Under the pieces are notes generated by a model, which saw nothing but the letters and a program-made list of their open reading frames with translations, was not told the DNA's origin and searched no databases. Below, in pieces: positions 9,737 to 21,605 of a stretch of 64,000 bases of DNA. The stretch comes from Gnetum montanum (lineage: Eukaryota > Streptophyta > Gnetopsida > Gnetales > Gnetaceae), in assembly GCA_015680685.1 (NCBI GenBank), contig MNCI01014205.1, positions 1,022,725 to 1,086,724 on the forward strand, in the 5' to 3' direction. Position 1 is the first letter of the stretch; every line of letters starts with the position of its first letter. The position numbers were made by a program, and so were the translations under genes.

Positions 9737-12106
9737 CTAAGGTGGTGCTCGAATAACGAAAGCAATCCTCGAATTGGTTGAGGATGAGGAGGCTCTAGCA
9801 TCATCATAGGATGTGCGGACCACAAATGGTTCATGTGCTAATTCTGAATTGTCATCAACACTAACAGCATTGATGATGTACCCTGTACCGCTTGCGTTGA
9901 GAGGGCCCTTGTAAATCCTCATTGATTGGTTTTGGGGGTGCACTTGGTTGGTTATGTCAAAGACCAATTCACCCTTTTCAATCATGCATTGTATATTATC
10001 TTGGAAAGGCATGCAAAAATATATATTGTAACCCTGCAATTGGTGATATTGGGAAAATCAGTCCAATCTAAAATGCTTAGGGACCGGAGGCTCATTTGTT
10101 AGTGCGGTTGAAGGATCCTTGAGGAGCTCGCAATATCGATCATACCACTTGCAAGCATCCTCAAACATCTACTTATACTAGATGCATCTAGCATGAAGTA
10201 GTTGGTCCAAGAGCTCCAACCACTTAATGGGCAACAGTGTGTACTTCAAGCAATCCTTGCATTCAAAGTTTGACCTTGGGGAAGCTTGCCCCATGATCAT
10301 TGATGATGCAGGTTGGTTGTTTGTCATAGTGCTAGAGCTAGATGCCTTATTGTTTTTTGCTAGGACCTTGGGTGACTTGGTCATTGTTTTGATGTTGTTG
10401 GGCTTACCCTCATTGGCCACTATTGCTACGATTGCGGTTGCCTATTTTGCCTTGTACTTGTCCTTGTCCTTTTCTTTCTTTGCATGTAAATTTTTATAGG
10501 CCACGTAGGTCAAGTTTTTGTTGGCCTCTGCCACATCTTGAATGCTTTTGGTTTGAGCAAACACTTGGCTCAAGGATTGTGGGGAAAGGCAATATAGCTT
10601 TGACTTAATGAAGTCGTTCATTGCCCCCTTGGAAATGGCTAGTAGTTGTGTCTCTGTGATAGGCTTACAAATCTTGTTAAGCAATGTGCTCTATCGCTAA
10701 ATAAATTTTTGCACAGGCTCTTAGTGACCTTGCTTAACTTGCATCAACTGATCCAGGGTCATCTCAAGCTTTAAGTTATTCTTGAAGCATGTGATGAATT
10801 AGGTGAGAAACTCCTCTAAAGATGAAATGGAGGCCCTAGGGAGCACACGATACCAGTCCAGTGCCTTGCTAGACAAGGACATGGCGAACACATGAATGAT
10901 TGCATGTGGCCATGCTTGTAGTAGAAGGCATTTGGACGAGAAGGTAACCAGATGAGCATTGGGGTCCCCTTCATCGTTGTATTTGATGAATTGGGATAGT
11001 GGGATCTTGATGGGTAGTGCTAATGGTGGAACTACAGGATTGATTAGATAGTCTTGATAAAAGTCCATCACATGGACCATTTCAGAGGAGGAAGCCTTAA
11101 GCCACTTGACCTCTTCAATGAGGCTTTAGATCAATTGGAATGCTTTATCCAAGCCTAGTGTGATTGCAGCAGGCTGCATTGGTTATGCTACTTGCTATGT
11201 TGTTTGAGTAGCCCATGACTTGGCTGTAGGTTATGCAACCACGCGAGACACTTGTTGGGTGGGCTGTGTCATGGGCACAATAACTAGGCCCCACCATGTG
11301 CTTGTGGGTTGGGCTATTGTGAAGGGTGCTAACATGATAGGCGGGATGAACGATGCTTGAGACATGTGCGGTGGGAGAATGTGCATGATATGCACATAAG
11401 GTTGCGTAGGTGCAATGGTTGCTAGTACGGAAGGATGAATAAGCTGAACGAGCTACACAGGATGAGCAGGCTATGAAGGTATGGCAAAGGGTAGGCTAAA
11501 AGGAAAGCTAAAAAGAAGTGCCACATCTTGGTGTGTTTGTTGTGTTTGGTGGGTCGCCACCACAAGCATTGACTTAGGCAGTGATACTTGGCTAACGACT
11601 GTCTCTAAAAAGATAGATGAGTGGGATTGTGGAGGCACAAAAGTGGAGGTTCTCCATTGGAATGAGGTGTGAAATGAGTCATCATGCTCAGATCAAGCTT
11701 CAAACTTATCCAGCTCCTCCTGCGTGGGCTCCTCGTAGTTAGTTCCTACCTCATGCCTGAGGTTGTAGATGAGGTTGTCCAACATCCATTGGTAGGGCTC
11801 TATGAGTGGGATAAAGTCCATAGCGAAAGGGAACCATTCCCTCTCGTTGCGATGGATAAGCTCAAAACTATGTTTGGCATCCATTCCTTGGCAGTCTACA
11901 TACAAACTTGCCTGGAACTTTGCGTAAACGAAGTTATATTGCTCGTCATTGAGCACCATAACCTCAGGAGGTAGATTGCGCAACCTAAAAGACTGGCTCT
12001 ATTTTGCCAAGATAGGATTAAGAGGATGGTTAATCTGGATCTCTTGCTAAACAAGCTAAACAACAATCATGCTTGAAGTGGAGGTTGAAGGTTGTTTAGG
12101 GTTCAT
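9737..12106 (-). pseudogene. Gag polyprotein, element E
   Basis: Starts at the ATG at 12106 (MNPKQPSTSTSS) and is traceable leftwards through several frames to about 9737. Residues from 11983 down (LPPEVMVLNDEQYNFVYAKF) form the N-terminal part. A Gln/Pro/Thr-rich linker follows at 11200-11690. The core capsid-like retrotransposon Gag domain is at 11080-10799, with PLSQFIKYNDEGDPNAHL and ALDWYRVLP then ISSLEEFL, which match 'P.f..YdG..DP..Hl' and 'A..Wy..Lp..si.sf.el'. Helical Gag continues at 10684-10442. It is broken by stops and shifts, so it is not functional. Confidence 0.7.
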
Positions 12107-12420
12107 GGTGCAAGGGGGAAATGCAAGGGTTGCTGAATGCTAAATGGAGAAAAATGGCTAACTCTGCTAACTAAAAGAAAATTGCTAAGTCTAAAAATGT
12201 AGAAAAAAAAGCTAAGTATAAAATTGCTAAAAAAAATTGCTAAGTGTAAAAATGTAGAAAAAATGACTAAGTGTAAATTGTCCAAAAAAATGGCTAACTC
12301 TGGAACTACGCTTAGAGCCAACTATGCTCCCTACGTTGGGAGCTGACTACGCTCTACGAAGTGCCTAGAATTTGGCTGAGTTTTTGGTATACGCTCTAGT
12401 GTTGTCAACCGGGGTTCCAA
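12107..12420. repeat. Leader region of element E with GCTAAGTGTAAAAATG repeats
   Basis: Upstream of the Gag start on the minus strand. Several short copies of GCTAAGTGTAAAAATG followed by TAGAAAAAA at 12170-12290, then hairpin-type motifs (CTACGCTTAGAGCC, TGACTACGCTCTACG) at 12300-12360. No coding potential. Probably untranslated leader and the LTR edge; I could not fix a primer-binding site. Confidence 0.4.
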
Positions 12421-13235
12421 GGAAACCATCGATGAGGACCAATTTGCACGAGGTGTAGAGAGCATGCAAGGTAACAACCAAGGAAGGCCAAAGAAGGAAA
12501 TGGCAAAGGCCCTCCTTCTAAATTGTAGCGACTAAAAATGTCAAAGGTTGGAATGTTACATCGTGAGGTTCGTGGCCATACAACTTTGACCTCATGTCCA
12601 CGTGAGGGCCTACTAGAAACAAAGGCGAGGTGCCAGAATGATCTTGTCGATCAAACTAGGACTTACAGGGTGTTACGTCAAAACGAATGCAAAGGGTTTT
12701 CATGGTGTTTGCAATGTCCACGATGTCTACGAGGGTGAGCGTAATCAAGGTTTTCAATGGAAAATAAGGGTGCAAGCACATGAATATATACAAAAATGAT
12801 GAAAAATGCGAGTAGAATGCTAAAATGCAAGAGAAAATGCTAAAAAATGTGCAAGATGTGAGTGAGAGAGAAAGCAACATCATCCCAAATGGGGGGGGGC
12901 CGGGGGCAGGCGAAGCATAGTTAATTGCAAAGAGAAGGTAAGGCGGTATGCGATGTACAAATAGGCGTAGTAGGCAAGCATAGTCACAATCTCAGGGTGT
13001 TTGGGCTATGAAGACTGATGTTTGCCGTAATGTCTGAGCCTATTGGGTTGGCTACTATGGTGTTCTGTGGGTTGCAGTGGTCTATGGTGTACAAGGAGGT
13101 GTGTAGTGGTGCTACGATGGTGTGCAATAATGTTTGCCAAAGTGCCAAGTGCGCTTGAATGCTAGAGTGCTCCAAATGCTAATTTGCTAGTCGAATGCTT
13201 CAAAATGCAAACCCTTAAAACAAGGAATGCTGGGG

Positions 13236-13243
13236 TATTTATA
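13236..13243 (-). promoter_or_regulatory. TATA box of the LTR-like region of element E
   Basis: On the minus strand the sequence reads CCCTATAAATACCCC, a strong plant TATA context, about 1.1 kb upstream of the Gag ATG. This places the promoter (U3/R border) of the 5' LTR of element E here. Confidence 0.5.
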
Positions 13244-13289
13244 GGGCTAGGGTTGACACGAATCATGGATTGGGTGCCACGTGGCAAAG

Positions 13290-14285
13290 GGGTAGTAGGG
13301 ACTACGCTAGCCCCAACTACGCTCCCACTGAAATAAATGGTGTTCTACTGGTGTGCACCAATGGACCCTATGAAACCGCTAGACTGTGACTGTGCTGCCA
13401 AGACTACATGTGTAAGTGTTAAAAAAACTGCCATGTACCTGAAAACAATGCAAAATAGTGTAGTTTTGGAGACTATGCTTCAAGACTACGTTGTCCACTC
13501 TCTCGAGTAGTGTCAAGCATAGGTACAATTTGGAAGCAAATGGGGGATGCAAAAGAAATGCAAATTGCTAATCTTGCTTGCCAAAGGAATGTTGGAATTG
13601 AGATGAAGATCGGTGTTGAGCTTTGGAGGCTTCTAGAGGCAATTTTGCATGACTACGCTGACTACACTCTAAAGCGTAGTCCAATAGTTAGAAAAACTTT
13701 TTGCAAAACTAATGTCCTCATGTAGACTACACTGACTATGCTCTAGAGCGTAGTCCTGACAGTCGAAAATGTAGTCCAGCAGTTAGAAATTTTGCCAAAC
13801 TGTTTCTTCCATCCCAAGCATGCTTGACAACTCCTGGTAGAAATTTTGCCAAACTGTTTTTTCCATGCCAAGTAAGCTTGACAACTCTTAGCCTGACAGT
13901 TAGGCAAATCTACAAAATTAGCCATTAGTGCACAAACTGCATAGACTATGCTGACTACCCTTTGGAGCATAGTAGGAAGCGTAGTCTAGCAATTGGAAGA
14001 TTTGTTGAATTGTTTCTTCCATCCTTACCAAGATTGACAGCTTCTAGCTTGGTGCTTAGGCAAACTTGCAAAACTAGCCCTTGGTGTGTTGACTACGTTG
14101 ACTATACTCTAAAGCGTAGTCTCGACAGGGAGAGCATAGTCCAACCCTTAAAAAATTTTACAACTACTGTTGACACTTAAAATTTTTTTGCAAATCTAAA
14201 CTGTTTGTGTCAACTACGCTGACTACACTTTGGAGCATAGTCCCAGTAGTGGAGAGCATAGTCTCAACACTTAGAGAAAAAGTTT
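13290..14285. repeat. Array of hairpin-forming GACTACGCT...AGCGTAGTC repeats
   Basis: Each unit has GACTACGCT (or GACTATGCT), then TGACTACACTCT, then the reverse complement arm AGCGTAGTC (or AGCATAGTC). Clear units lie near 13648, 13727, 13944, 14090 and 14208, with single arms at 13300-13325 and 13470-13495. Units are joined by spacers containing GTTAGAAA and TTTGCCAAACT, and spacing varies from about 80 to 220 bp. It lies upstream of the TATA box of element E, so it is probably U3 of its LTR. Confidence 0.6.
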
Positions 14286-14334
14286 GCCAAGTTTTTGACA
14301 CTTTGACAAATTTGCAGTTGAGACCTAAAAGCCC

Positions 14335-14440
14335 AAATTTGGTGGTGTTTCAAGTATGACCCAAAGTATCAACCTCTTGCTTGTAAATTCTTGTCAAACA
14401 ATAAGCTAACCACTTGAGCCACCTCTTACTAGCCTTTGAA
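14335..14440 (-). repeat. Possible tRNA-derived SINE relic
   Basis: On the minus strand GTGGCTCAAGTGGTTAGC resembles a polymerase III A box (TGGCNNAGTGG). About 45 bases further, AAGAGGTTGATACTTTGG may be a decayed B box. No clean target duplication seen. Weak call. Confidence 0.25.
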
Positions 14441-17400
14441 TTTAAAAGAGACATTAGAAGGGATCACATAACCAAAATTTCATAAAAAAAATAAGTTTAG
14501 AAAAAAAAAACACTATACTCATAATCATCATCATCATCTTAGCCTTGTCCCAACACTATGAGATTACAAAATAATTTGATAGTTAAAAATTAAGATATGA
14601 GTTGTTAGAAGCACATCATAATGAAAACCTGAAAAGGCATCCCCAAAACCATTAGGCCTTTCCTTTTTTGTTATTTGGAGTTTCTCCTCTCAACAGTGCT
14701 CTTATGCTTTTGTACTTAGAATTTTTATTTTTAATATACTTATTTTCCACCACATGCAACCACACACCCCGAACCCCAATGATAATTTTGAATAAAAAGG
14801 AAATATTTTCTTTCATGACAAATAAAATTAAATATTTTTAACAAGTATTTATTATAACTTGCCTAATTCTTGTAATTATTGTAATTATGAAGACTAATGA
14901 CCCTCTCAAGTTCCCACCTTGGCAAGATAAGCATTGATCCTTTGGGTCATTATCCTTTTATTGTAGTTGTGAAAACCACTTGTTGAGTTATACCTAATTT
15001 TTCAATGTTGTAAATTAGCCATAAAACCTAAGAAACAAGAAGAAGGATTTAATACTACTCAAGATTTATTTTTCAACCAAGCTTGGTTATGTTTTGTGAC
15101 ATCTAACTCTAAAACATAAATAAACTCTATTCAAAAAATAGTTTAGAGAGGTAAAATATGAGAAGTTGCAAAACAATTATGATCTTAAATAAGATGTGTT
15201 GGATAATTATAATGTAAAAACATTTAAAAAATAGCAATAGCATTTTGATGAAAAACTCCAACTATTTCACTAAAACTAAGATTAAATATATGTACTTACA
15301 TCTAATAGATCCTCTTGGATCTATAGTACCATCTCAATTTCAAAATTCTATTTTACAAAATATGTATATAACTTAGCATTATTTGTTAGAATAAGAAGAA
15401 ATATTAATGCAATTTTGAATAAGAAGAAAATACTTTGATGACAACTAGAATTAATATATTTAACTAGTTATTTATTACAATTTTCCTAAATCATACAGAT
15501 AATATGATCTTCAAGACCACTTATTGAATCAATATGTGACTTCCTAATATTGCAAATTTGATGTCGAAACTAAGAAAAAGTAATAAGAATCTATTATTAC
15601 CCAAGATTTTAATGTTATCATACCTTTTCTGTATTCCATTACCAATAATGACAACTTCATTTAAATACAGGTTTATTCAAAGGTAAAGTAGTTATTGACA
15701 ATATGACATGAAATCTAACAAATCTTTATCTTCCAAAAGTTAATGTGTTAAGAGCAATACAAAGTCCAACTATTTCCATTTCAAATTACTTCAATGGTTT
15801 AAACATGTCAATGAATGATGCTTTTACTAACTCAAATTTTCATTGTTACATGGTTTTTCCTTAAATTTGTTTTTTCTACCATCCATTACAAGGTTAAGCA
15901 ACTATTGATGCTATAAAAGGTATTCCTTCAATTTAGACTACAATCAAGATTAGGCAAACTCATTAAAAAGAAAGATTGAGGACTTTATTATGATTAATAT
16001 TAAAGTTGTAAAGGTTTGCAAATCTTATAAAAAAAGACAAATATTTCTTTTCAAAAAGTTACTATGTCAAATATCATAAAAAAATCTGATTATTTCCATT
16101 TCCAATCAATTCAACAAGTTTAAAAATTTAATGAACAACGCCTTTGCTAGTAAGAATTTCATTGTTATATGGATTCAACAAAAATGATATCTCTAGAACT
16201 CTATCTTGTATGTTTTAAATAGTACTCTCCTTACAACTTATGTTTTATTTGATATCATAGTTTTGCTAATTTTTTTAATGATGTATTTCCCTAAAGGAGT
16301 CTAACCCAAAAACATAGCCAAACTTGATTATAAAATAAAATTTAGAAAACTACGATATAAAAAATTGCAAAATAGTTATTATTTTAAATAAAATATGAGT
16401 TTGAGGGGTATAATTTAAAAATATAAAGGAAGACAAACAGCTTCATTAAAAATCTCAAGTGAGAGGTTGAAGGTTCAAGTTTCTTTCTCTAGCAATGATG
16501 TTACTTCATTTCCGGTGTGAATAGTTTCAAATCATGATCTCTCCTAAGGAGAAGTAACCCTGTCCCTCACTAAGTCTCGTTCCAGGAATGAAAACCGAGT
16601 TCCGTTAAACTTCATTCAAATCATGGTCGCTAGTAATTATTGTTACTCCATCTCCATTGTAAACAACTTCAAAGAATCAAATTATAATGAAATATCTGAC
16701 TGGTAAGAGTAAAAAGACGGACAACTTCTAAGAAGATTGCTAAAGTTAGCAATTATCACCAAACAAAACTTCAAGAAATATGGCTAAACAAAACTTCAAG
16801 AAATATGGCTAAACAAAACTTCAAAAAATATGGCTAAAAACCTTGCCACGAAATGCTCCTCCAAACCCAAGAATGTCCAAAAAGTTTACGCTCTTTTATC
16901 ATTGTACTCTTGCATATGTTCTCCAAATTCAGAATACAGTGAATCCCATCATTTAACTAGCCTAAAATTATTAAAAAGTACATCCTGGGGTACAATGGCC
17001 AATGCTGTTGACACGAATTATAGCTTTAAAAAAAGACACCGCAAATGATGATTTTCTATTACGTAGTTTTTAAGAACTCTTATTCGGATAGCAGGATGGA
17101 AGACAACATAATAATATGGAAAATATTACTTGCATAGTGGTAAAACAAGAATAAAACGATAAGATATGCCACTAGACTCATATCAAATGATAAATAACTT
17201 CTTCTGCAAACCAAACTCTCTAAGAATTAAAAAACTTGAATATGCAAGCAGTGTACTCAAAGTTGAGGTTGCTATTAATGGAGAATCATTCAGCTTTCCC
17301 ATGGTTAAAGCCCAAAGACAGGAGGGACTTACTTATTGTGGTCTAAAATGGTATTTTACAATAACCTTTCAAGGTGTTAACACATTAAACTTTGGATTCA

Positions 17401-17463
17401 TCCGCTCCTGTATCATTGGTTTCTTTCACTTTGACATATTTATAACAAACACACACACGGCTT
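14441..17463. other. AT-rich intergenic DNA, no gene seen
   Basis: About 3 kb of AT-rich sequence without a convincing frame on either strand. It contains a short tandem repeat at 16761-16835 and a stretch at 16470-16600 with GAGGTTGAAGGTTCAAGT, which may be a SINE B box. The final part, 17040-17463, lies downstream of the PPR gene and may hold its 3' untranslated region. Confidence 0.5.
16761..16835. repeat. Three head-to-tail 25-bp repeats
   Basis: Three consecutive 25-bp copies (16761-16785, 16786-16810, 16811-16835) beginning AAACAAAACTTCAAGAAA. The first two are identical and the third differs by one base (G to A). A recent slippage product in non-coding DNA. Confidence 0.85.
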
Positions 17464-18585
17464 TTATAGAAATTTCTCTAATTTTTTTGAAGTGACAAAA
17501 TTTGCATCTTTAAACACTATCAAGAATTTTTCTGCACGTGTGTCTCCCTTTTCTTGCAAGTGCTTGAAGATGACTTCCAAATTTCCAGGTTTTGGACGCC
17601 ATCCCATTTCTGCCATTTCTATCAATGCTTTTTCCATAACATCAGCAGCCTTCTCTATTTCACCATTCCTCAGAAACCCCTCAGCAAGGATTTCCCATGT
17701 TTTGCCAATGGGTCTTTTTCCATTTTTTGAGCAATTCTGTATAAATGTCTCAGCCATGTCAATTAAGCCTTTTCTCACATATGCATCAATAAGTTTATTG
17801 GGCACCCTCCAATCATAGGATAAACCAGCAGAAAGCCATTCTTCAAATATCCTCTCTGCTCCTTCCAGATCATCAAGTTTTATTAATGAAGAAAGCATAC
17901 AAATGAAGCTATTATTGGTTAACTTAGGAAAAGAGGATTTTAATAGTTCCCATGTTCTTAACACCCCATCTTTATTACAAGCATTGGCAAACAATGTGAT
18001 GAGAAAATTGAATGCTTCTCTATTTTTGGTATCTAAACTTTTTTCAATGCGCTCTAGTGTGATTTGTGCCTTATCAAAGAGTCCAGCTTTAATGTAAATA
18101 TTTGCTAAATTAGCAAGGCTACTCCAATCGATTTTAATCTTGGGATTATTAACCATCTCATCCCATACTTTCTCCACTCCATGTATATCTGCCATGTTAG
18201 CACAAAAGTTCATTCTAATATTGTAAGTAACTTTGTCATGTGGAATATTTTTTGTTTTCATCTCGCTTAATATCAAGGACAGTTTCTCAACATTTCCTGT
18301 CATGCCATAGAGTGTCAACATTTCATTGTATGGAAGAGTGGTTGAAGCACATCCAAAATCCTGCATCTTTTTCATGTGCAACACAGCTTTCTCTGTTAAC
18401 TTTTCCGTCACATATGAATTGAGAAGGGCACCATAAGTAGGCTCAACCTTAGCTAGCCTTGGAAGACTATCAAAATAATTTTCAGCACTTGCTATGCCAT
18501 GAACTTTGGCTATCAAGTCTAGACGGATAGCATGGTCAGACAAACCCAACTTATAACGTCTTCCATTCTCCATCCATTCAGAAAC
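17464..18585 (-). CDS. Pentatricopeptide repeat (PPR) protein, exon 2
   Basis: Main exon of a P-class PPR protein: 373 codons from VSEWMENGRR to KKLEKFL and a stop. PPR proteins bind organellar RNA through arrays of 35-residue helical pairs. Typical repeats are visible, for example TTLPYNEMLTLYGMTGNVEK, VTYNIRMNFCANMADIHGVEK, WSSLANLANIYIKAGLFDKA and WRVPNKLIDAYVRKGLIDMA. The acceptor is TTTGCAG at 18586-18592. Joining in phase 0 to exon 1 (23265-23456) gives YNHALQ-VSEWM, the junction expected in the Arabidopsis At2g20710/At4g21705-type group. The predicted total is 437 residues, close to but a little shorter than these relatives, mainly at the N terminus. No internal stops, unlike the surrounding element DNA, so probably functional. 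Confidence 0.88.
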   Translation of the reverse strand, partial: VSEWMENGRRYKLGLSDHAIRLDLIAKVHGIASAENYFDSLPRLAKVEPTYGALLNSYVTEKLTEKAVLHMKKMQDFGCASTTLPYNEMLTLYGMTGNVEKLSLILSEMKTKNIPHDKVTYNIRMNFCANMADIHGVEKVWDEMVNNPKIKIDWSSLANLANIYIKAGLFDKAQITLERIEKSLDTKNREAFNFLITLFANACNKDGVLRTWELLKSSFPKLTNNSFICMLSSLIKLDDLEGAERIFEEWLSAGLSYDWRVPNKLIDAYVRKGLIDMAETFIQNCSKNGKRPIGKTWEILAEGFLRNGEIEKAADVMEKALIEMAEMGWRPKPGNLEVIFKHLQEKGDTRAEKFLIVFKDANFVTSKKLEKFL

Positions 18586-19390
18586 CTGCAAATGCCATGT
18601 TCATTTCCCATATTACTTGTAAAATCTACTATAAACAAACAATATTTAATCAATTGAAACAATGTAAACATTCATGTTAAATCTATGCATAAATTTCATA
18701 ATGATCTCCAAAAATTATATTGATATTTGGAGAATCCAAAGGGGCAGTTTTGAGTTTGGAAGTAATCAATAATAGAAAACTGCAGTTGAGTACCATTAAA
18801 AGCTATATTTGATGATAAAGCAAACGGTCTTTTAAAACAGTTTTCCAGTGAACTTCTTCCTAATACACAATAGAAGATGTAAAAAAATACAATGTCTGAA
18901 CGGACATCTCATGTGCAAAATTCAGTGATTCCTGATCAGAACTGAAATTCCTAATTATTTGACTGATCTTGGATTCTACTGTACTCAGCTCCTCATGGCC
19001 ATTACCAAATTACTGTTATATCCTTATTTTTCTGATCATGCTGCAGTACTTTTTATCCTTTCCTAAAAGACTATCATTAACGAATGAATTGTATGTTATG
19101 AAGGCATGTAGCACTTAAGCATCAAGAAGCTACTGTGGTAAGTAATTTCGTATTGTTTCATTGTTCCAACTTCATACTGGAGTTCATTTTCCGTTGCCAG
19201 ATATTATCTTTTAAAAAGGAACCAGACTGTCAAACTCTGACTGTCTGACAAATGTTCAATATCTCCAACTTTCCCCAATTCTCCCGGCTTTTTACAGGAT
19301 TTGGCCCTCGTAGAATCTAATCCTGATCTCACATTCCCAACTATCATTTTAGTAATTCATTTAAATTGAGGGGCAGGAGGTTCTTGAGGG

Positions 19391-20129
19391 CATACTTATG
19401 AACATCGGATCATAATCACGATCCAGTTTGGAATCACCATTCTAGACAATTGTGGGCGATTCCAGGAAATTCCAAACAATTTTAGAATATTTAAAAACAC
19501 CAATTAAAAGCTTGTACTTTTTTAAGGTTAAACATTAAAACACCATCCTAATAGCAAAATTCATGACTCAATGGAGCTATAAAAGTAAAAAGAATGAGCA
19601 TAGAATATTCTGAATATGCATTATCAACAGCTCCAAAGTTTTCAACACTTTGGGTGCACACATTTTTTTTTGCAAGGAGCAACACATCCTTGGGGAACTC
19701 AGTAGCACATTCTTCAAGAGCTCAACAATGCATTCTTTAACTCATTTTGAATCACTTTAGTAAATAATTTTAGACATTGTTCAGCTCATTTATTTTAGTT
19801 AACAGTGACTGAGTACTGCAATGTAGCTTACATTTGAAATTTTTTGTAATGTATGTGAGTGTAAAAATGATGAATTTATATAAACATTCATGCTTAATCC
19901 AATGTTGTTATATTAATCTGTTTAGAAATTTCTATTTTAAAGTTGAATATATTGTTTTTTTTATGGATTTTCAATTTTTTGCATTCTTAATTGCATATAC
20001 TTTTGAAAATAATAAAATCCAATATTTTTTTAATATCGCAATTCCATGCAATTAAGAATCACAATCCACCATCTGGAATCTTAGGAATGAAAAAGCAATC
20101 TACAATCCAATTCAATGTTCATAAGTATG
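19391..20129. mobile_element. MITE-like element with perfect 15-bp terminal inverted repeats
   Basis: CATACTTATGAACAT at 19391-19405 is the exact reverse complement of 20115-20129. The flanks CTTGAGGG (19383-19390) and ATTGAGAG (20130-20137) match at 6 of 8 positions and could be a worn 8-bp target duplication of hAT type. The 739-bp interior is AT-rich, has many GATTCC/GGAATC-like motifs near both ends and no transposase. Non-autonomous if real. Confidence 0.5.
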
Positions 20130-20451
20130 ATTGAGAGAGGCCATTTCCACTACTTAAACTCAAAGATGCAAAGAGACGTTGGAGACAATGAAAAGGCTAC
20201 TATCCACATAACCAAATGTTGTTAAAGAACAGAGAGACAGGCTAGTAAAATGTTATGTGATCAAAGAATTTCAGTCTAATTAAAGGGAAAATCTTCTAAA
20301 ATAGTAGTTGCAACCTGCAATGTTATATGGAGGAGAGCAATGATAAAAGGAGAGACAGAGAGCTAGCATATATGATAAGTGTAATATTAAAAAATATAAT
20401 TAGCAATGGATACATCAAAGATGGTACAAGGCAAATATATAGTGATAGTAA

Positions 20452-20530
20452 ATCATCGTCAAATCCTTCACCTACTTTAACAGGTTAGTCCATGTTGTTG
20501 AGACAAAGGCACCATGATGATGATACCAAA
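20452..20530. repeat. Direct repeat copy 1 in the PPR intron
   Basis: About 80 bp starting AAATCATCGTCAAATCCTTC and containing ACAGGTTAG and TGTTGTTGAGA, then ATGATGATG. It matches 21526-21605 at roughly four of five positions. Confidence 0.6.
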
Positions 20531-21525
20531 GAATGTCTCACAATTAGTGCAAAGTGTGAATGTCCTTTGGGATGGTAAAATCACCATATTATGAACGCCA
20601 GACATATTCCATACTTGTAGGAAATCATTATTTTTCACTAGAGGGAACCTAAAAAACAAGATTATCAAAGAAAACAGGAGATGAGAGAAAGTAACAAAAG
20701 AAATAATGCATTCTGCACCAAGACAGATTTAGCCAATCCCAAATGGTAGATATCTTTTTCCTCTACATGAATCCATCCCTTCTGCAACTTGGCACTTGGA
20801 TGATAACAGCACATGACAGAATTCACAAAGAACCATGACCACTTAAGTTCCTCTGTGTGGAGTTGGCTTTTATGGGACCTAAAGTGTGTTGTCTTTACGA
20901 GATTTCAAATTTGACATCTAAGGAAATGTCTGCTGTTGATTGAATGCTGCTTGGTGGTAAATAAATCTTTGGTTCCTTGACCTTCGTCTATTGTTATGTG
21001 ATATGATATGATTATCCAATGTTAGCATACAATGGATGCTTTACGCTGGTGTTTCTGTTCCTTATCTTATTTATTTTTGAGGACTTGGCAGTACAGGTGG
21101 AAAGCCCAACGTTTTCTTTCATGATCCAGTCAGTATAGGATTTCAGTCTTGTAGTAAATAACTAAATAACGTAACAAAGACGGCATAAACGATGGCAGGA
21201 TTTTTGACAAACTTGAAGGTCCCATGCTTAGAATAAGCTTGACAAGAGAGGATTAAAAAACATGGCACATGCAGTTTCACAAATAGGCTTTCATCGAAAC
21301 AAGACAAATAATCACTAGCTCTCTTCTTCAATTTGCTATTTTAAGCCATGTTTAGCCTTCACAGTACTAAACATTTGGAATTGCTTTCTTTAAGAATCAC
21401 TTATTGCAAACATACAGTTTTCTAAATATATGTATCCAAAAAAATGTATTAACAAGTCAATGAGCCACCACTGAGATACAATAACATTGGAACTAGCTTC
21501 AGGTAGACAACCAGCCATATGAAAA

Positions 21526-21605
21526 TCATCTTCAAATTCTTCACCTACCTTAACAGGTTAGCATATGTTGTTGAGATAAAGGTACCAATATAATGATGAT
21601 GATAA
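21526..21605. repeat. Direct repeat copy 2 in the PPR intron
   Basis: Second copy of the ~80-bp repeat at 20452-20530, same orientation, about 1.07 kb apart. It may be the remains of the two ends of a short element or a segmental duplication. Confidence 0.6.

Noticed and set aside
12390-12425. GTCAACCGGGGTTCCA as primer-binding site of element E
   Set aside because: It ends in CCA-like sequence on the right strand, but I could not match it to a known tRNA 3' end nor place an LTR end next to it.
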